Of a stretch of DNA of 64,000 nt, positions 30,736 to 38,274 are shown piece by piece. Numbering within the stretch: position 1 is the first letter of the stretch; the number at the start of each line of letters is the position of its first letter. Made by a program: the position numbers and the translations under genes. The DNA lies in the NCBI RefSeq assembly GCF_001307155.1, contig NZ_CP012830.1, forward strand, positions 5,764,501-5,828,500, written 5' to 3'. The notes beneath the pieces were generated by a model. The model ran no database searches. It was given only the letters and a program-made list of their open reading frames with translations, and was not told where the DNA came from. Origin of the DNA: Pseudomonas fluorescens. GTDB lineage: Bacteria > Pseudomonadota > Gammaproteobacteria > Pseudomonadales > Pseudomonadaceae.

Positions 30736-31317
30736 TTACTTAACCGGTGGGGCAGGTGAAGGTTCTGATGGCAGTTTGTATACATACCTGGGGTAGTAAA
30801 GACATTCCGCTTTGGCAGCAATCGCGGCCTCATACCTGACCTTGGGACCGTTTGGCTCTATCATAGCCACGATCATTTTTTCCTTAACGCTCGCGCTAAT
30901 ACTGTTCATAACTTGAGCATCAGCTGCTCCACTAAATCCCGCTTCATCAATGGTTCTCGTGGCCATGTTAGCTGCACCGCCCATCCCGCTGAAGGCCGCG
31001 ATCCATGGCGCATTAGCTGCTGCATTTGCACTAATCAGAGCTGGAGCCACCACGGCGCCAGCTACGAGTCCACCAAGAGATATCCATAAGTTTTTTTTCG
31101 ATCTTTTCTCGGCTAGGGTGCTTCTTGAACCTATTACCTCACTGCATACCAAGTTCGCATCGTCAATTGCAGCCTGAATGACTGGCTCTGCAATCGCATT
31201 ATCCGCTCGACCTGTTTGAGTTTGCGAAAGGGCTAATAACTGTTTTTCGCTAAGTGGCGACGTACCGCATCCAGCGAAAACAAAGAAAGCAAGCGCGAGA
31301 ATAATTTTTTTAATCAT
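30736..31317 (-). CDS. Lipoprotein of unknown function
   Basis: The 193-residue protein has a lipoprotein signal with a lipobox at residues 14-17 (MIKKIILALAFFVFAGC). The middle has Gly/Ala-rich hydrophobic stretches ('LVAGAVVAPALISANAA') that could contact the membrane. Two further Cys occur. It is antisense to the phage operon and AT-richer, so it is cargo; surface lipoproteins of prophages can block superinfection, but no such family is recognised here. Confidence 0.65.
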   Translation of the reverse strand: MIKKIILALAFFVFAGCGTSPLSEKQLLALSQTQTGRADNAIAEPVIQAAIDDANLVCSEVIGSRSTLAEKRSKKNLWISLGGLVAGAVVAPALISANAAANAPWIAAFSGMGGAANMATRTIDEAGFSGAADAQVMNSISASVKEKMIVAMIEPNGPKVRYEAAIAAKAECLYYPRYVYKLPSEPSPAPPVK

Positions 31318-31457
31318 GCGTCGAGTCCATTCGCTGAGATTGAACAGAGTCTGTTCAAATACAGTGATAGCACAACGAAATTAAATTGCCATAACACAGC
31401 ATATTTTTTGTGCTTCGTCGCAAGCCAACTGCGCACAGATAACACTCAGACTCTTTT

Positions 31458-31484
31458 CGCATCCGGTCACGGCGGGCGGCGCCT
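31458..31484. repeat. 27-bp direct repeat, left copy
   Basis: CGCATCCGGTCACGG and what follows to 31484 recur at 31877-31903 with 26 of 27 positions the same. The two copies flank the minus-strand gene at 31489-31806. Confidence 0.6.
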
Positions 31485-31488
31485 ACGA

Positions 31489-31806
31489 TCACGACCCTAC
31501 GTGCGAAAGCTCTTCGTCAATGATTCGCTCAGCACTCTTCGCAGCTGTTGTCGCAAACTCGTAACAGATCCAGAAGTCCTGCTCCGTTACGGATGCAAAT
31601 CCCTGCAAGTTCTCCAGGCAGCGCGCTAATGCATGCTTTATCAGGCCATTATTTAGAGCATTGCGGGCTGCCTCTTCACCTTCAACCGCTCGAATGGCAG
31701 CTTCGATTTCTTCGATCTGCTTAATCTTTGCCACCAGCGCGACTTTGGCGAACTCATCTCGCTCGATGATTTTGGTCCAAGAGTGATCAACTATCAGCGT
31801 TTTCAT
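31489..31806 (-). CDS. Small cargo protein of unknown function
   Basis: A 105-residue helical protein (MKTLIVDHSWTKIIERDEFA). It lies alone on the minus strand between two 27-bp direct repeats, as if the segment 31485-31876 had been inserted with a duplication of its target. Function unknown. Confidence 0.55.
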   Translation of the reverse strand: MKTLIVDHSWTKIIERDEFAKVALVAKIKQIEEIEAAIRAVEGEEAARNALNNGLIKHALARCLENLQGFASVTEQDFWICYEFATTAAKSAERIIDEELSHVGS

Positions 31807-31876
31807 TAGTAGTTTCCCGTCTTCATGGCTTATGCCGGGTCATCAACCAATAGCCTACAAATTCACATCTCGCCAT

Positions 31877-31903
31877 CGCATCCGGTCACGGAGGGCGGCG
31901 CCT
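31877..31903. repeat. 27-bp direct repeat, right copy
   Basis: Partner of 31458-31484. This copy lies in the leader of the gene at 31918 and is probably the original. Confidence 0.6.
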
Positions 31904-31917
31904 GACTGGAGATAATC

Positions 31918-32322
31918 ATGAACTACAACTGCGCATACGTCCGGCAGCACTATCAGGTGCCCGCTGAAGTCGGCCGCCGTGTCATCGCCTACGGAAAACC
32001 CGGCGTCATCCTCGCTGATCGCGGCCACTACATCGGCGTAGTCCTGGATGACGATCCGAAGAAGCGCATCCGGAACTACCACCCAACCCACGAAATGCAG
32101 TACGGCGAAATGGCCGAGACTCTGCCGCTCAAGGAGTGGAAAGTCATCCCTCCATGGGTCGATTGGTTCGATGTTGAGCATTACATCGGCGACGCCCGCA
32201 ACTGGGTGAAGACAGTCTGGGCAGCCACGCGCAGTCAAGCCAAGTACAAGGCTTACGAAGACCTGCAAGACAATTGCTATAGCTCGAAGGCCATGTGCTA
32301 CTTCAAAGCCAGGCGCGCCTGA
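31918..32322 (+). CDS. Conserved phage protein of unknown function
   Basis: The 134-residue protein (MNYNCAYVRQHYQVPAEVGR) has a beta-rich first half 'RRVIAYGKPGVILADRGHYIGVVLDDDP', like a small SH3-type barrel, and a charged helical C-terminus. TGGAGA precedes the ATG. It recurs in Pseudomonas phages; function unknown. Confidence 0.6.
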   Translation: MNYNCAYVRQHYQVPAEVGRRVIAYGKPGVILADRGHYIGVVLDDDPKKRIRNYHPTHEMQYGEMAETLPLKEWKVIPPWVDWFDVEHYIGDARNWVKTVWAATRSQAKYKAYEDLQDNCYSSKAMCYFKARRA

Positions 32323-32336
32323 CCCACCCTCACCTA

Positions 32337-32519
32337 TTACGCTGAATGATCTGTAAATAGGTCAATCGACTGCCTGTAGGTGGCAAGCTCAATTATCTCC
32401 CGCAAGCCAATAACGACCTCAAGCTTCTGCTTGTCGTCAGGAATTCCTATTCGCTTCAGCATCGCTCGGGCGTCTTCCTCGATCGCCGCGAGTGCATCGA
32501 TATCGCTTTGCAATCTCAT
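32337..32519 (-). CDS. Small helical protein of unknown function
   Basis: A 60-residue protein (MRLQSDIDALAAIEEDARAM), likely all helix, alone on the minus strand between two plus-strand phage genes. GGGAGAC precedes the ATG. Cargo gene, function unknown. Confidence 0.5.
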   Translation of the reverse strand: MRLQSDIDALAAIEEDARAMLKRIGIPDDKQKLEVVIGLREIIELATYRQSIDLFTDHSA

Positions 32520-32550
32520 GTCAGTCTCCCGTCAGGCTGCATTGAACATA

Positions 32551-32564
32551 AACCAATAGCCCAC
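32551..32564. promoter_or_regulatory. Recurrent intergenic motif AACCAATAGCCCAC
   Basis: The same motif lies at 31845-31858 and, as AATTAATAGCCCAC, at 35646-35659. Each time it is between a minus-strand cargo gene and a plus-strand phage gene that diverge. It probably holds promoter elements for one or both directions. Confidence 0.4.
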
Positions 32565-32598
32565 CTCAACGAATCACGCCAGCCGGCGAGGATCCCCT

Positions 32599-33456
32599 AT
32601 GTCTCCCTACAAATTGTCCGGGACGACGGTCGTCAGCTTTTCCGGTGGCCGAACCAGTGCCTTTATGTTGCGCCAGGTGCTGGATAACAACGAAGACCAG
32701 AGCGATCTGGTCGTCACCTTCGCCAACACCGGTAAGGAACACCCCGCCACGCTCGAGTTTGTCCGGGAGTGTGCCGAGCGCTGGGCTGTGCCGATTGTAT
32801 GGCTTGAATTCCGGGACAATGAAGCCGGATTTGAGGTCGTTGACTTTGCCAGCGCCAGCCGCCAAGGCCAGCCGTTCGAGGCGCTGATTCGAAAACGGAA
32901 GTACCTGCCCAACCCGGTAACCAGGTTTTGCACCATCGATCTCAAAATCAGGATCATTCACAAATACCTGCGCAGCCGAGGTCTGTCGACCGAACAAATG
33001 CCGGTGGACATGATGACCGGCATCCGCGCCGATGAGCCCCGTCGTGTGGTGAAGATCCGGAGCCGGAAGAGCACCAGCGAAAGCAAGTGGGCCACGATGG
33101 TGATGCCCCTGGCAGACGCGAGCGTCGGCGTGCAGGACGTGACGGACTTCTGGGCAAGCCAACCATTCGACCTAATGCTGCCGACGATCAACGGCCGGAC
33201 GCTAGAAGGTAACTGCGACCTGTGCTTCCTGAAAGGCGCCAAACAGGTCTATTCGATCATCGCCAGCGACCGCCCCAAAGGCTACTGGTGGGCCCGCATG
33301 GAAAGCTCGGTGGTATCCGGTGGAAAGTTCACCGGTGATGGCGCGAGGTTCCGCAGTGACCGCCCCAGCTATCAGCAAATGCTCGACTACTCAGATACTC
33401 AATTCGACATGTTCGCGGAACACGATGAGGCAATTGTCTGCTTTTGTGGCGATTGA
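32599..33456 (+). CDS. PAPS-reductase-like (N-type ATP pyrophosphatase) protein
   Basis: The 285-residue protein has the PP-loop 'SFSGGRTSA' at residues 13-21, then 'VTFANTGKEHPATLEF', 'TRFCTIDLKIRIIHKYL', 'MTGIRADEPRR' and a C-terminal Cys pair 'GNCDLCFLKG' (plus CFC at the very end). This is the phage branch of the PAPS reductase/DndC superfamily, which activates a substrate by adenylation and often moves sulfur. True PAPS reductases carry a C-terminal ECG.H motif, absent here. A role in nucleic-acid modification is possible. It converges on the HNH gene with a 58-base overlap. Confidence 0.8.
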   Translation: MSPYKLSGTTVVSFSGGRTSAFMLRQVLDNNEDQSDLVVTFANTGKEHPATLEFVRECAERWAVPIVWLEFRDNEAGFEVVDFASASRQGQPFEALIRKRKYLPNPVTRFCTIDLKIRIIHKYLRSRGLSTEQMPVDMMTGIRADEPRRVVKIRSRKSTSESKWATMVMPLADASVGVQDVTDFWASQPFDLMLPTINGRTLEGNCDLCFLKGAKQVYSIIASDRPKGYWWARMESSVVSGGKFTGDGARFRSDRPSYQQMLDYSDTQFDMFAEHDEAIVCFCGD

Positions 33457-34649
33457 GCGTCTTTAAAGACAACCGATCTATGGTGTTTCAAATACTTTCT
33501 CTGCTCATTGTTAAAGCTTCCCGCACTGATATTAGGGTTCAAGCTCCAAGCTGAGACTACGGTCCTAGCAGTAAAAGCAACAAGGAGGTCACCATTATCC
33601 TGGAAAGATATCCAACCCCGATCGAACAACCTGTCGACGTGTGGTGCCAGCATCAGACCGTTATTCCCGTCCAAGCGCTCGGCGCTGCTGCAGTCCTTCC
33701 AAGGTTTAATATGGCTGGCAATAAGGAAGCTCTGATCATTAACCCCCGTGAGACGGCACTGAGGTTCGAGCGCCAAAACGCGCTGCCGAAACACGCCCTG
33801 TCCACGGCGAGAGCGAATCAGCTGCTCCTTCTCTGTTTCGGGAATATTCTCTGCGGTCTGAATGTCATTTTCGGCTACATCTGTCTCGATCTGTTGCTCA
33901 AGGTCCTGAATGGCTTGAACTACATCAGGACTGCGCTGGCCGGCGATATCAAGGATCAGTCTGCCCAACTCAGAAGAAATGGCTGCCAGGTAGCAGCCTT
34001 GGTTGCCGTTACCGTTTACTTGTAGAGGAGAGCTCTTCTTCGGCAGCAGTGGCTGTATATGTTCAATATGGGCTTTAGGAGAAACCGGAAACGGTAGAGC
34101 TGCCCATTCGATCGGCACCAACCAACCGTTGTTAGCCCAGTTGGCGCCCGCCTGTCCAAACTCCTCAGGCTTCACTGTCTCTGAATAGTGTTGGGTTGCA
34201 ACACCGATCGCTTTGATTTTCCCGTCGGCGTAGGACACAACAACATCGCAAGGCTGAACCAGGGTCAAGTTGTCATATGTCCTATTACGCGCTCCATTTT
34301 TATTGGCCTTTGGCGACCAAATGTAGCCGCCTTCGAACTCTGACTTGAAGGTCTGCTTGTGATTGACCCACCAGAAACGCTGCGCTGGCTTTGTCGAACC
34401 ATTTGAGGTGCGCTGAAAAACGACGACTTCATTCACCCGGTCAATTGCCTCGCACTCCCATCCCGCCGCAATCCATAGGTGAGCCCACGAGTGACTGTCC
34501 TCTGTTCGTGAGTTCCCCCACCAAGCGTCATGGTTTCTTGCACTGGGTGGCAATCCATCGACTAAAATATCGATTTGCTCAAATGTCAGTTTAAGGGAGT
34601 CTTGGGGCTGGACTCTTAGAAAGTCTGCTAAGGGCGCGTATTTGCTCAC
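33399..34649 (-). CDS. DUF7662-EVE-HNH endonuclease, likely modification-dependent
   Basis: The 416-residue protein has three parts. Residues 5-80 match DUF7662 ('TFEQIDILVDGLPPSAR', 'AWWGN', 'WIAAGWECE'). Residues about 90-215 look EVE-like ('RFWWVNHKQTFKSEFEGGY', 'VQPCDVVVSYADGKIKAIG', 'HIQPLLPKKSSPLQ'); EVE domains read modified bases. Residues 295-345 are an HNH_2 domain: 'CRLTGV', 'LIASHIKPW' with His313, 'NNGLMLAPHVDRLFD' with His337. The architecture fits a type IV-like restriction enzyme that cuts DNA with modified bases. AT-richer than its surroundings and on the opposite strand, so it is cargo. Confidence 0.8.
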   Translation of the reverse strand: MSKYAPLADFLRVQPQDSLKLTFEQIDILVDGLPPSARNHDAWWGNSRTEDSHSWAHLWIAAGWECEAIDRVNEVVVFQRTSNGSTKPAQRFWWVNHKQTFKSEFEGGYIWSPKANKNGARNRTYDNLTLVQPCDVVVSYADGKIKAIGVATQHYSETVKPEEFGQAGANWANNGWLVPIEWAALPFPVSPKAHIEHIQPLLPKKSSPLQVNGNGNQGCYLAAISSELGRLILDIAGQRSPDVVQAIQDLEQQIETDVAENDIQTAENIPETEKEQLIRSRRGQGVFRQRVLALEPQCRLTGVNDQSFLIASHIKPWKDCSSAERLDGNNGLMLAPHVDRLFDRGWISFQDNGDLLVAFTARTVVSAWSLNPNISAGSFNNEQRKYLKHHRSVVFKDAQSPQKQTIASSCSANMSN

Positions 34650-34790
34650 TGCTCACCTCCATGTTTGAGGTTGGGAGCATATTGATACCACTACCCGACC
34701 GCAACAGCGTCAGTCCACCGCTGATGGCAGCGCTGGCCCGTGCAGCGATCCCCATGGCAGATGACTGAGCGGCAGGCGGCTGCATCTTAA

Positions 34791-34985
34791 CTAACGCAGT
34801 TTTAAAGCCGATTTGATGGCTTTTTCAGCGATTTTTTTTGCCTGATCTTCAATGTCGCGTCGAGTCATAACCCTTTTGCACTTTGAGCACTCGGCGCCCA
34901 CAAGGTCATCAATACTCCTGACCGGCTTTTTGGTTTCAAACTGTTCAGATCCACAACGGCATTTGAAAGGGACATTTGCGCTCAT
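34791..34985 (-). CDS. Small zinc-ribbon protein
   Basis: A 64-residue protein from ATG 34985 (GGAGG upstream), MSANVPFKCRCGSEQFETKK. Two Cys pairs (CRC and CSKC, about 25 residues apart) make a zinc ribbon, followed by a basic helix. A nucleic-acid-binding cargo protein is likely. Confidence 0.6.
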   Translation of the reverse strand: MSANVPFKCRCGSEQFETKKPVRSIDDLVGAECSKCKRVMTRRDIEDQAKKIAEKAIKSALKLR

Positions 34986-35092
34986 GAGGCCTCCGTTCTG
35001 ACTTTTTGATTCCTGAAAGCAAACCATAGCTCACAGCCTCATGAACTGCTCTTCACACCGCCAAACGAATTATTCCCGCGCCCACAGAAAAC

Positions 35093-35326
35093 CTATAGGC
35101 CTCGTTCAGCAACCTTCTTGGCCCCCAGCTCCCGGCCCGCCACCTGCGCCAGCCCGCGGTCAGCGAAAGTCTGGTCACCGGCCACAACCGGAATCACCAC
35201 CTCATCAACGCGTTTCACCTCGACGTTGATCCGCCAGACCTCCTGGCCGCTCTCCAGTGTTTCGCACTCCATGTAGTTCCAGAGCCGAAATCCTTCGTGC
35301 TCGTCATAAATATCGTGCTTGGTCAT
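35093..35326 (-). CDS. Small protein of unknown function
   Basis: A 77-residue protein from ATG 35326 (AAAGAGAT upstream), MTKHDIYDEHEGFRLWNYME. It is beta-rich in the first half, ending in a helix 'AQVAGRELGAKKVAERGL'. Cargo region, minus strand; no family recognised. Confidence 0.5.
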   Translation of the reverse strand: MTKHDIYDEHEGFRLWNYMECETLESGQEVWRINVEVKRVDEVVIPVVAGDQTFADRGLAQVAGRELGAKKVAERGL

Positions 35327-35380
35327 GTGGTGATCTCTTTGAGGTGACCGCATCGTAGCACCTCAAAAGGATTGGGCGGG

Positions 35381-35617
35381 TCAGCGTCCAAGTAACCTAG
35401 TAGCAAGATCAATACCGCACTTTCGTGCGTCGTCAAATGTAATCCAGGCGCCAAGCTCTTCGCCAATCCTCGTGTAGCGTCCACATTCATTGAGCCAGAC
35501 GATAATGACTCGTTGCGTCGAACTACCCGGCTCGCCCCAAATGAAGTCGATCGTTGCTTTCCTACCATTCGGATGAACGTAGTCCACGGGATGCGGCCTT
35601 TCGTTGACTAAGTCCAT
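35381..35617 (-). CDS. Small protein of unknown function
   Basis: A 78-residue protein from ATG 35617 (CCGGAG upstream), MDLVNERPHPVDYVHPNGRK. The strands 'ATIDFIWGEP' and 'RVIIVWLNECGRYTRIG' suggest a small beta domain. Third of three minus-strand cargo genes in a row. Confidence 0.5.
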   Translation of the reverse strand: MDLVNERPHPVDYVHPNGRKATIDFIWGEPGSSTQRVIIVWLNECGRYTRIGEELGAWITFDDARKCGIDLATRLLGR

Positions 35618-35694
35618 GTTGGTCTCCGGCCTAGTGCAGATCATCAATTAATAGCCCACTTCTAACCCTCACGCTACATCAGCGAGGAGTCCCC

Positions 35695-36336
35695 ATGCCC
35701 ACAGAAAACAAACCGGCCGAGCCGTTGAAGGTCGAGCGCTCGACAGTCACGAAGCTGGTGATCACAGGTGCGCTGCGGCTCGACCCGATCACCGTATTCC
35801 TCGAGGACTTCGGGCGTCGCGACTGCCCAACCGAGTCCAATCCGAACTACCAGACCGCCCAGGGCAAGATCACGATCAACTGCTGGGACAAGAGTTGGAA
35901 CGCTTACTGGGGCGGAATGGGGCCGCGCACCGTCGCAGAGTTCGTCGCCGACTGCGGTTGGGACTACGTCCTGAACTGCTTGGATCGCAGTATCAGTTCC
36001 ACTGTCTTCAGCGGTGACGCGCTGCACACCCTGGCGAAGAAGTGCATCGTCCAGCGCCGTCGGCAGCAGACCGGGCGCCACGACTGGGATCTGGGCGAGC
36101 TGAGCAAAGGTGAAGCCTGCGAGCTTTGGCATGACATCGATGCTCTGCGCAGCATCGAGACGCCCAACGAGACATGACACCACGACAAGATCCTCACCGA
36201 GCTGTTCGGCGAGGAGTGGCACTACCCGGTAGGTGACAAAGCGGTCGAGGAGAACTATCAGCTCACCTATCTGCACCGCGCTGTCGAGGCGGTGCAACAG
36301 GCACTGCGCCAGGAGCGACAGCAGGTGGCCGCATGA
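35695..36336 (+). pseudogene. Phage protein split by a premature TGA
   Basis: The frame from ATG 35695 gives 160 residues (MPTENKPAEPLKVERSTVTK; 'WNAYWGGMGPRTVAEFVADCGWDYVLNCL') and stops at TGA 36175-36177. The same frame goes on for 52 codons (HHDKILTELFGEEWHYP to RQERQQVAA) and ends at 36336 with an ATGA overlap to the next gene. The continuation is protein-like and in the register expected for an operon, so I infer one gene of 212 codons with a nonsense change. The first part may still be functional. Confidence 0.6.
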
Positions 36337-36470
36337 GGCGCATCTACCTCAGCGGGCCAATGAATGGCCTATCAGACGATACAAACCACCCCGACTTATC
36401 AGCCTGTATATCAATTGGTCTCAGATGGAAATATATGGTAAAAAAAATTATTCCCCGATGGAGTAATTAG
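36333..36470 (+). pseudogene. DUF4406 gene, 5' fragment
   Basis: The start MRRIYLSGPMNGLSDDTNHP is that of DUF4406 (a nucleoside deoxyribosyltransferase-like family; usual length about 100 or more). After some 20 codons the composition turns AT-rich and the family pattern is lost; the frame stops at 36470, running into the inserted gene at 36411-37196. The rest of the gene is not seen on the far side. Confidence 0.65.
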
Positions 36471-37196
36471 TGTTTCAGGTCCATTGTACTCTTGACTCAT
36501 CCTTGCCTCCTCATATTGATATCCGTCGTGAAGCACTGAATAATCAGGTACAGAAACATCTAACCAAGGATCATTGAGTGGAGATGGTTTGACAAAATTT
36601 CCGTCACTATCAGATTTTACCCCTCCATAATCTTGGGTATAACGAGCCAACTCCATGGCTAACTCCTGGTTTTCTAGCATCATTGATCTAAGGCGCCCCA
36701 TATCAACTATGATCTTTTCATGCGCACCTTTTAAACAAGCTTGAACATGACAACACATCGAAGATAGCGTTTCACTACTCCGAGGAAATGAGACAATCTT
36801 ATTAGACACCGTTATAGAGCAAGGAATGTTAAATTTTTCCTCTTCATGCCTCATAAAAAACGTTAGTATTTTTGGGAGCACCTCATGAAAATCGTCATGA
36901 GCAACAAGTTTATTTCTAACCAAAATCAGGTGATTATGCATACCCTCAGAATAGCCTTCTACTTTCTTTAGCTGCCTGCTCGGATAAGTAAATTTTGAAC
37001 CATCAAAATCAGAAGTTAGAAAAGGTTTTGCATACCTAATCACCGACCAATAAAACAAAGAGGGAAGTATGACATGATCTTCTTCCCCCTCCAGCTTTAA
37101 CATTCGATCAAGCCCCATCACCGACGCATTAAAGTTCTGAAAAGCTTTTATACCAAGCCGACAATCTCGCAGCACTCTTTCATACTCTTCTTTCAT
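36411..37196 (-). CDS. AT-rich inserted gene with HEPN-like RNKLVAH motif
   Basis: The 261-residue protein is helical for its first 190 residues. It contains 'ILVRNKLVAHDDFHEV' with Arg94 and His100, an Rx4-6H motif in the setting seen in HEPN/AbiU2-like proteins, which are RNases of abortive infection and toxin systems. 'SVIRYAKPF' and 'LKKVEGYSEGMHNHLI' lie in front. The base composition is far more AT-rich than the phage genes, and its 3' end overlaps the broken DUF4406 gene: recent acquisition. HEPN identity is inferred from the motif alone. Confidence 0.5.
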   Translation of the reverse strand: MKEEYERVLRDCRLGIKAFQNFNASVMGLDRMLKLEGEEDHVILPSLFYWSVIRYAKPFLTSDFDGSKFTYPSRQLKKVEGYSEGMHNHLILVRNKLVAHDDFHEVLPKILTFFMRHEEEKFNIPCSITVSNKIVSFPRSSETLSSMCCHVQACLKGAHEKIIVDMGRLRSMMLENQELAMELARYTQDYGGVKSDSDGNFVKPSPLNDPWLDVSVPDYSVLHDGYQYEEARMSQEYNGPETLITPSGNNFFYHIFPSETN

Positions 37197-37330
37197 AGAT
37201 CGCGCTCTCCATTAGAAGCTTCAGCAATTATGCTCACACCGAATATATCAGGCTGAAGCAGCACTGCAACTAGACCACAGTAACTCCCTCCCCTTTCAAA
37301 GTCAGCCGCTATAGCGGCAAAGGAACAGTC

Positions 37331-37597
37331 ATGCCTGAAGAAAACGTACTGAAGTGCTATGCCGTCGGCGATTGCGATTTTGTCGCCGCCTACGACGAAG
37401 CCGGCTCCATTGCTGTACTGGCAAACACGAACGGTGATGAGCCGATCAACTATGCAGCTTGGGACGTTGAACTGGTCAGCGAGGAAGAGCTCGACAAGCC
37501 GTGGTGCAATGAAGATGACCGCACCAAGATCATTGGCAACCTGCGTGAGTGGCTGGCAGCAGCAACCGAACCAACCTGGCTTGCCGGGACGGAGTGA
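37331..37597 (+). CDS. Small phage protein of unknown function
   Basis: An 88-residue acidic protein (MPEENVLKCYAVGDCDFVAA) with AAGGAA upstream. It is four bases ahead of the ASCH gene, in one operon with it. Function unknown. Confidence 0.55.
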   Translation: MPEENVLKCYAVGDCDFVAAYDEAGSIAVLANTNGDEPINYAAWDVELVSEEELDKPWCNEDDRTKIIGNLREWLAAATEPTWLAGTE

Positions 37598-37601
37598 CGA
37601 A

Positions 37602-37982
37602 ATGAAAACATTGTCTATCCGCCAGCCCTGGGCTTGGATGATCATCCACGGCGGCAAGGACGTCGAGAACCGAAGCTGGCACACGAAGTACCGGGGCAGG
37701 CTCTTGGTGCACGCGGCCAAGGGTATGATCCAGCAGGAGTACGCCGACGCAGCGGTTTTTGCTGACCTTGAGTGCGGCGTAAAGATCCCTCCATTCAACG
37801 AGCTACAGCGCGGCGGCATCATCGGCTCAGTTGAGCTGGTGGACAGCGTGGGCAATTGTCTTTCCCCTTGGTATATGGGGTCGGTGGGGTTCCTTCTGCG
37901 CGACCCGAAGCCTTTACCGTTCGTGCGGCTGAAAGGTCAGCTCAACTTCTTCGAAGTTCCTGACGAACTGGTGACGCCATGA
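37602..37982 (+). CDS. ASCH-domain protein
   Basis: A 126-residue protein from ATG 37602. 'MKTLSIRQPWAWMIIHGGKDVENRSW' is the signature start of ASCH domains, and 'GRLLVHAAKG' and 'GGIIGSVELVD' continue the beta-barrel. ASCH proteins bind RNA or modified nucleosides; some are amidohydrolases for N4-acetylcytidine. The stop overlaps a short following frame (ATGA). Confidence 0.85.
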   Translation: MKTLSIRQPWAWMIIHGGKDVENRSWHTKYRGRLLVHAAKGMIQQEYADAAVFADLECGVKIPPFNELQRGGIIGSVELVDSVGNCLSPWYMGSVGFLLRDPKPLPFVRLKGQLNFFEVPDELVTP

Positions 37983-38029
37983 TCGCCCTCGCCTATATGG
38001 CCTGGCTCATCTACACGGGGCCACGATGA
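37979..38029 (+). CDS. Possible 16-residue hydrophobic peptide
   Basis: MIALAYMAWLIYTGPR starts on the ATGA overlap with the ASCH gene and ends overlapping the next ATG. The double overlap suggests it is translated for coupling, if not for a product. Confidence 0.35.
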   Translation: MIALAYMAWLIYTGPR

Positions 38030-38274
38030 TGAATACCTACCGGCACACCTTCGCAGCCGTCTGCCCGTCAGATGGTGAATTGATCATCTACCGACTGGAA
38101 GTGCGCTCGCCAAAGATGATCTGGGTCGAACACATCAAGGCGGCTACAGCGATTATCAAAGAAGGCTGGCACGAACAGATCGCCGATCGTCTGGCTGAGG
38201 ACATTGGCGGCGATCAAACCCTCATCGCCACGCACCAGGGCGTCGAGATCGAAACAGTGAGGCTCAGCGGATGA
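38026..38274 (+). CDS. Small phage protein of unknown function
   Basis: An 82-residue protein (MMNTYRHTFAAVCPSDGELI) with ATGA overlaps on both sides. Alpha/beta composition ('ELIIYRLEVRSP', 'VEHIKAATAII'). Common in Pseudomonas phages in this position; function unknown. Confidence 0.55.
   Translation: MMNTYRHTFAAVCPSDGELIIYRLEVRSPKMIWVEHIKAATAIIKEGWHEQIADRLAEDIGGDQTLIATHQGVEIETVRLSG

Noticed and set aside
32599..33456. DndC of a phosphorothioation system
   Set aside because: The PP-loop family is related, but dndB, dndD and dndE partners are absent and the gene is in phage operon context.
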